NCBI GenBank assembly: GCA_964347835.1
Contig: CAYFZR010000072.1
Coordinates: 1 to 9,416 of the forward strand
Direction of reading: 5' to 3'
Origin: CAYFZR01 sp964347835 [NCBI: uncultured archaeon]
Lineage (GTDB): Archaea; CAYFZR01
Length of the DNA stretch: 9,416 bases
The position numbers and the translations under genes were made by a program. Below are positions 6,840 to 9,416 of this stretch, in pieces. The notes beneath the pieces are model-generated. The model saw only the letters and a list, made by a program, of their open reading frames with translations, was not told the DNA's origin and did not search any database. Within the stretch, counting starts at the first letter, position 1. Each line of letters opens with the position of its first letter.

Positions 6840-6849
6840 ATTTAAAGTT
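6840..6849 (-). promoter_or_regulatory. TATA candidate before the small ORF
   Basis: AACTTTAAAT on the minus strand is identical to the TATA region of the regulator promoter (6709-6718) and stands at nearly the same distance from the following ATG. It would give a leaderless transcript of the small ORF, which conflicts with the strong ribosome site there; longer transcripts from further upstream would use that site instead. Confidence 0.35.
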
Positions 6850-6861
6850 CTCCCTAGGCAT

Positions 6862-6868
6862 AAAAAAA
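6862..6868 (-). terminator. T7 run after DUF4367-like gene
   Basis: A GGGTTTTTTTATG run starts right after the TGA at 6872 on the minus strand, with seven T's at 6862-6868. No stem is obvious. As a simple archaeal T-run terminator it may be partial, allowing some read-through into the small ORF and the operon. Confidence 0.4.
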
Positions 6869-6871
6869 CCC

Positions 6872-7438
6872 TCATTTCATGGACTTGGCGATGTTAACAA
6901 GCTCGGTTTTGTTCATTTTGCCACCAGCGACGTATCCCTTATTCCCAGATCTCCAAAGAACCATTGAAAGCTTTGAATCGTCATCTAATAATCTGTAATA
7001 TCCTTCCATGCCATTTATATCTAGAATTTCTCCTCCTGAATGAATTGATTGTTCTACTGACTGATTTAGAAAGTTTAACTGCTCTATGATAATGAAATCT
7101 AAAGTCTTGTTAGATTTTGAATATACCATCGTAACTTTTTGCCATCTACCACTCCTGTCTGATTCCGTTTTTATGAGTTTATATCTTTCCGGCAAGTACG
7201 ATGGTTTTAACACGGTAAAATTCTTTTCTTGAATTGATATTGAGAGTTCAGAGTTTTTTGGTATATCGATAGAAGACTGGGTATGATTGTTGTTGATATA
7301 ATCCGCTGAAAAAGCAGCAGCTGAGAATATCAGAAGAGCTAAAATAGTATTGATCATGGTGCGATTCTTGATTTTTGAGATTCTCTCACGGCTTGAGTAA
7401 AGACTGTACTTTTCATTTTTAAAGCCAATAGTACCCAT
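6872..7438 (-). CDS. Membrane-anchored DUF4367-like exoprotein
   Basis: A 188-residue protein with a 27-residue basic cytoplasmic tail, one hydrophobic helix (MINTILALLIFSAAAFSA, 28-45) and an exterior domain. That domain reads LKPSYLPERYKLIK (77-90), VTMVYSKSNKTLDFIIIEQ (102-120), EILDINGMEGYY (137-148), LSMVLWRSGNKGYVAGG (157-173) and ELVNIAKSM (179-187). This order (PSYLP.GY, beta-strand pair, INGMEG, LxW, ELxxIAxS) is typical of DUF4367, a domain known mainly from bacterial proteins linked to anti-sigma or sporulation regulation; its role in archaea is unknown. Five N-x-S/T sequons (N51, N73, N110, N125, N176) fit an N-glycosylated exterior domain. GAGGCGAT (7445-7452) lies six bases before ATG 7438; the internal Met28 has no ribosome site. 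It is divergent from the winged-helix gene at 7646 and may be its target. The helix could instead be a cleaved signal peptide. Confidence 0.72.
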   Translation of the reverse strand: MGTIGFKNEKYSLYSSRERISKIKNRTMINTILALLIFSAAAFSADYINNNHTQSSIDIPKNSELSISIQEKNFTVLKPSYLPERYKLIKTESDRSGRWQKVTMVYSKSNKTLDFIIIEQLNFLNQSVEQSIHSGGEILDINGMEGYYRLLDDDSKLSMVLWRSGNKGYVAGGKMNKTELVNIAKSMK

Positions 7439-7471
7439 TTTATCATCGCCTCAACAGAGTTTAACTTTCTT

Positions 7472-7485
7472 TTGCTATTTAAACG
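7472..7485 (-). promoter_or_regulatory. Promoter (TATA box) of DUF4367-like gene
   Basis: On the minus strand CGTTTAAATAGCAA contains a TATA core at 7476-7483. A start about 25 bases downstream, near 7455, puts the ribosome site GAGGCGAT (7452-7445) at the very front of a short leader. ATAGCAA, overlapping the box, recurs at the opposite promoter. Confidence 0.6.
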
Positions 7486-7486
7486 T

Positions 7487-7527
7487 TTTGTATTGTTTCT
7501 TTTATGAAAATATGTTTAAAATACAAA
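7487..7527. repeat. Inverted repeat in divergent intergenic region
   Basis: TTTGTATT (7487-7494) and AATACAAA (7520-7527) are perfect inverted eight-base arms with a 25-base spacer; their centres are 33 bp apart, roughly three DNA turns. A second pair, TAAAAGC (7539-7545) and GCTTTTA (7555-7561), forms a seven-base stem with a nine-base loop. Either may be a regulator site for the two divergent genes. AT-rich sequence makes chance arms common. Confidence 0.35.
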
Positions 7528-7598
7528 CAATTTGCTTATAAAAGCTTGCAATAGGCTTTTAAAATTTAGACATTCAATTTCCCTATTTTGAAATCTAA

Positions 7599-7627
7599 TT
7601 GCTAAAAATGCAAATTATATATAGCAA
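7599..7627 (+). promoter_or_regulatory. Promoter of winged-helix gene with flanking TTGCTA/TAGCAA
   Basis: TTATATAT (7615-7622) is a near-ideal TATA box centred about 28 bases before ATG 7646. No ribosome site precedes that ATG, so the mRNA is probably leaderless. TTGCTA (7599-7604) and TAGCAA (7622-7627) form an inverted repeat that brackets the BRE/TATA segment, a natural position for repression by a dimeric winged-helix protein such as the downstream gene product. Direct binding is inference. Confidence 0.55.
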
Positions 7628-7645
7628 GCTATCCCAATCCAATTC

Positions 7646-8455
7646 ATGAAAGATAATGAGGCGTCAAGACTTCATGAAATATTAAAGTTACTCTCAAATA
7701 AGACAAACTTCAGAATAATCGAACTCTTATCTCAAAAAGACAGTTATCCAAAAAAGATTTCGAGAGAGATAAATAAAACCGAAGGCGTAGTTGTTAGAGC
7801 CCTGAAATCCATGGAAAATGCAGGTATTTTAGAGAGTTCTTGGGGAGTTTTAGATGAAAGGCCTGCCAAGGTGTATACAATAAAACCTGGAATTCTTTTC
7901 TTGATATCTGATTTTGCGTCAGGTAAATTCCAAGTTCTTGAAATCGACAAAAAATACTTGGCTTTTATCGAGAAACTTCTTGAAAGAGATCCAAATGAGT
8001 TTTCTGACATAAAAAACTTTTTGAAGTGGAAAGAGAAAGATGTTGAAGCAGAAGAGATCAGTTATTTTTTAAAAGTCGATGAAGAAGAAGCGAAAGGTTT
8101 CATAGACTTTGTTGGCGATAACCTAAGGTCGGTTTTTATAGTTGCCAGCTACATTAAGCCAATTGAACCGGTTCCTAAGATAATTCAAACAAGAAGAACT
8201 AAATCTTTTTCAAGAGAAAAGGGTATAGTCTACGATATTTCTGTAATGGTTATAAATGAGGGACAATCCGGTGAAATAACAGTAGACGTAAACCTTATAG
8301 CCAAAAAAACTGGTGAAACAAGAGATTCTGAAACCGAAACAACTTATCTGGGTAAAGGAGAGCAGAAAACGCTGTCTTTTACTCTAGATGGTGAAATGGG
8401 TATAGAATATGAATACAAAGTAAGAGCATACCCTGCAACCTTTTATAAAGGTTGA
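7646..8455 (+). CDS. Winged-helix protein with C-terminal beta-sandwich domain
   Basis: A 269-residue protein. Residues 8-80 form an ArsR/MarR-like winged helix: LHEILKLLSNKTNFRIIELLSQ, then KKISREINKTEGVVVRALKSMENAGILESS as the recognition unit, then a wing with RPAKVYTIKPG. Residues 95-165 are charged and helical (YLAFIEKLLERDPNEF, VDEEEAKGFIDFVGDNL). Residues 180-269 are strand-rich and CARDB-like (YDISVMVINEGQSGEITVDVNLIAKK, KTLSFTLDGEMGIEYEYKVRAYP). No signal peptide or membrane helix is seen, so the protein should be cytoplasmic and DNA-binding, with the beta-domain sensing or binding a partner. The 5' end appears leaderless. It probably regulates itself and the divergent DUF4367-like gene, since both promoters share ATAGCAA. 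The last coding residues TFYKG and the stop are formed by a palindromic repeat that recurs just downstream. The regulator assignment is good; ligand and targets are unknown. Confidence 0.75.
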   Translation: MKDNEASRLHEILKLLSNKTNFRIIELLSQKDSYPKKISREINKTEGVVVRALKSMENAGILESSWGVLDERPAKVYTIKPGILFLISDFASGKFQVLEIDKKYLAFIEKLLERDPNEFSDIKNFLKWKEKDVEAEEISYFLKVDEEEAKGFIDFVGDNLRSVFIVASYIKPIEPVPKIIQTRRTKSFSREKGIVYDISVMVINEGQSGEITVDVNLIAKKTGETRDSETETTYLGKGEQKTLSFTLDGEMGIEYEYKVRAYPATFYKG

Positions 8456-8492
8456 TCAAAGGCACCTCCTCCACCTTTTATAAAGGTTGATC
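8437..8492 (+). repeat. Two copies of a palindromic repeat, ACCTTT-TAT-AAAGGT
   Basis: ACCTTTTATAAAGGTTGATC occurs at 8438-8457 and again, without change, at 8473-8492. Each copy folds into an ACCTTT/AAAGGT stem with a TAT loop; the first copy extends to AACCTTT/AAAGGTT (8437-8453). The first copy encodes the end of the winged-helix protein and its TGA; the second is intergenic. Confidence 0.75.
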
Positions 8493-8499
8493 GAATGCA

Positions 8500-8518
8500 C
8501 TACCTCCTTCGGAGGTAG
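8500..8518 (+). other. Strong hairpin CTACCTCC-TTC-GGAGGTAG
   Basis: An eight-base perfect stem with a three-base loop. Its arms carry CCTCC and GGAGGT, the anti-Shine-Dalgarno and Shine-Dalgarno cores, though no reading frame of note follows. It is part of the palindrome cluster between the convergent genes and may help to end or stabilise the winged-helix transcript. Confidence 0.65.
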
Positions 8519-8549
8519 AGCAGTTCTTTTGAGTTTTGAGGGGCATTCT

Positions 8550-8574
8550 ATCTCATTTATATTCTATTTGAGAT
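8550..8574 (+). other. Weak hairpin ATCTCA ... TGAGAT
   Basis: ATCTCA (8550-8555) and TGAGAT (8569-8574) form six pairs around a 13-base AT-rich loop. It is weaker than its neighbours but directly abuts the next stem at 8575, so it may belong to the same structured unit. Confidence 0.35.
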
Positions 8575-8597
8575 GTTGAGTTGCGAAGCAACTCGAC
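8575..8597 (+). other. Ten-pair hairpin with GCGAAGC tip
   Basis: GTTGAGTTGC (8575-8584) pairs with GCAACTCGAC (8588-8597) around a GAA triloop; one pair is a G-T/U wobble. The tip GCGAAGC (8583-8589) is the sequence known from biophysical work as an unusually stable DNA mini-hairpin. It is the most stable-looking structure in the window. Confidence 0.65.
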
Positions 8598-8605
8598 CTG
8601 ATGAT

Positions 8606-8623
8606 CGACCTTTCAGAAGGTCG
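8606..8623 (+). other. Hairpin CGACCTT-TCAG-AAGGTCG
   Basis: A seven-base perfect stem with a four-base loop. Its stem core ACCTT/AAGGT matches the arms of the palindromes at 8437-8488, suggesting one repeat family. GATCGACCTT (8603-8612) can also pair, with one wobble, to AAGGTTGATC in either upstream copy, so alternative folds across the whole cluster are possible. Confidence 0.55.
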
Positions 8624-8669
8624 TCGTGCGTCTGGCATAGCCTTAAATTTCATCCGTGTTCTTAAAACT

Positions 8670-9374
8670 TCACCCAGAATAAAACCCCAAAATCGAAGCA
8701 ATGTTCCTAGCTACTTCATAATCATCTAAACGACCTAGATCACACCACTGGAAGGGTTTAGTATATCCATAGATTCCCCTTTCCTGTATCAACTTAGGAA
8801 AAAGATCCTTAGCGAAGTCGAATTCTACCTCTGCTGGAATATAACTCAACACTTCAGGTTCAAGGACGTATATTCCTGCGTTTATCCAGTTTACAATGAC
8901 CGGTTTTTCTTTAAGAGAATAGATTTTAAAGTCCTTATCGTATTCCACTACCCCGTATTCAATTGCAGTGCCTGTTTTGAACAACGCAACGGTCGCCATA
9001 AATCTCTTTTCTTTATGAAACCTTATCAAATCGGTATAATCGATATCTGTTAAAAGATCTCCAGAAACAACCAAAAAAGTTTCCTTTAATAAATTCTCCC
9101 CCAATTTTAAACATCCTGCAGTACCCATGGGTATATCTTCTTCTATATAAGTGATATTAACTCCAAAATTCGATCCATCTCCAAAATAGTCCTTTATCTC
9201 TTCTTTTAAGTAACCAACTGCAAAGATTAGATCTTTTAGATTATGAGACTTTAGGCTTTGTATTATATATTCCAAAATCGGCTTTTCTCCAATGTGCAAC
9301 ATTGGTTTCGGTTTGGTCATTGTCAAAGGGTGCAATCTCCTGCCACGACCTCCTGCCAGTATGACCGTTTTCAT
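8670..9374 (-). CDS. Sugar-phosphate nucleotidyltransferase
   Basis: A 234-residue enzyme of the NTP_transferase family. It joins a sugar 1-phosphate to an NTP, releasing pyrophosphate and giving a nucleotide-sugar for glycan, S-layer glycoprotein or lipid glycosylation in the cytoplasm. The motifs are complete: LAGGRGRRLHPLT (6-18), KPKPM (21-25), MGTAG (83-87), metal-binding SGDLLTD (104-110, with S where N is usual), EKP (156-158), NAGIYV (165-170) and WCDLGRLDDY (210-219). There is no C-terminal hexapeptide or beta-helix domain, as in short mannose-1-phosphate guanylyl-, glucose-1-phosphate thymidylyl- or heptose-phosphate nucleotidyltransferases; sequence alone does not fix the sugar or base. 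AGGTGG (9382-9387) lies seven or eight bases ahead of ATG 9374. A frame apparently ending two bases upstream suggests an operon with a gene beyond the window. It converges on the winged-helix gene across the palindrome cluster. Confidence 0.9.
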   Translation of the reverse strand: MKTVILAGGRGRRLHPLTMTKPKPMLHIGEKPILEYIIQSLKSHNLKDLIFAVGYLKEEIKDYFGDGSNFGVNITYIEEDIPMGTAGCLKLGENLLKETFLVVSGDLLTDIDYTDLIRFHKEKRFMATVALFKTGTAIEYGVVEYDKDFKIYSLKEKPVIVNWINAGIYVLEPEVLSYIPAEVEFDFAKDLFPKLIQERGIYGYTKPFQWCDLGRLDDYEVARNIASILGFYSG

Positions 9375-9376
9375 TT

Positions 9377-9416
9377 TTATCCCACCTGTCCCACTTTAAT
9401 GTTGATTGCGGGCGTT
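9377..9416 (-). CDS. Possible 3' end of an upstream gene
   Basis: Read from the right edge on the minus strand, one frame gives TPAINIKVGQVG and then TAA at 9377-9379, two bases before the nucleotidyltransferase ATG. The tight spacing, with the ribosome site of the next gene inside this tail, is typical of an operon junction. Only twelve residues are visible, and another frame stops at 9396-9398, so this is tentative and the product cannot be named. Confidence 0.3.
   Translation of the reverse strand, partial: TPAINIKVGQVG

Noticed and set aside
8438-8492. CRISPR-like direct repeats
   Set aside because: There are only two copies of a 20-base unit, a 15-base gap between them and no further array; the units are palindromes, one of them in coding sequence.
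8507-8512. CTTCGG as a UUCG tetraloop
   Set aside because: Closing C8507 with G8512 breaks the rest of the stem; the good fold uses C8507-G8511 with a TTC triloop.
8573-8665. Thirty-codon plus-strand ORF through the palindrome cluster
   Set aside because: It has no ribosome site, its composition is dictated by hairpin arms, and it resembles no protein that I know.

Overview
The window looks like part of an uncultured archaeal chromosome. Four observations support this. Promoters have AT-rich TATA boxes about 25 bp before likely transcription starts. At least two genes look leaderless, while others have strong GGTGA/GAGGTGA ribosome sites. T-rich runs follow several genes. The families also fit: tandem PKD-like surface repeats, a Yip1-type membrane protein, a GbsR-type regulator and a COG1361-like Ig-fold exoprotein next to MacB/FtsX-type permeases. 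The DNA is AT-rich and no RNA gene was seen, so I cannot name the lineage.

Layout. Positions 1-1035 (+) are the 3' end of a large surface protein built from ~90-residue PKD-like repeats. Positions 1226-1762 (+) encode a small Yip1-family membrane protein. A T-rich convergent terminator separates it from a five-gene minus-strand operon (6685 down to 1828). In transcription order this encodes a GbsR/MarR-type regulator, a secreted and membrane-anchored Ig-domain protein, two paralogous FtsX/MacB-type permeases and one LolD/MacB-type ATPase. The junctions are tight (29, 5 and 1 nt gaps, then a 4-nt overlap). Upstream lie an unlisted 35-codon small ORF with a very good ribosome site (6818-6711, -) and a membrane-anchored DUF4367-like protein (7438-6872, -). 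The latter is divergent from a winged-helix protein with a C-terminal beta-domain (7646-8455, +). The two divergent promoters share an ATAGCAA motif at their TATA boxes. Positions 8437-8623 hold a cluster of short palindromes, the first of which forms the end of the winged-helix gene. A sugar-phosphate nucleotidyltransferase (9374-8670, -) follows, probably coupled to a gene that continues past the right edge.

How the genes may work together. The operon encodes a complete ABC machine: one ATPase, two permeases that could pair as a heterodimer, a surface-facing partner and a dedicated regulator. FtsX/MacB-type machines typically act on substrates at the membrane or outside it by mechanotransmission, rather than as classical importers. 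An envelope or export role is therefore likely, but the substrate is not visible. The surrounding genes (PKD surface protein, Yip1 protein, DUF4367 protein, nucleotide-sugar synthesis) also point to the cell envelope. The less explained parts are the palindrome cluster, the small ORF in front of the regulator, the shared divergent promoter motif, and near-identical DNA patches between the two permease genes.
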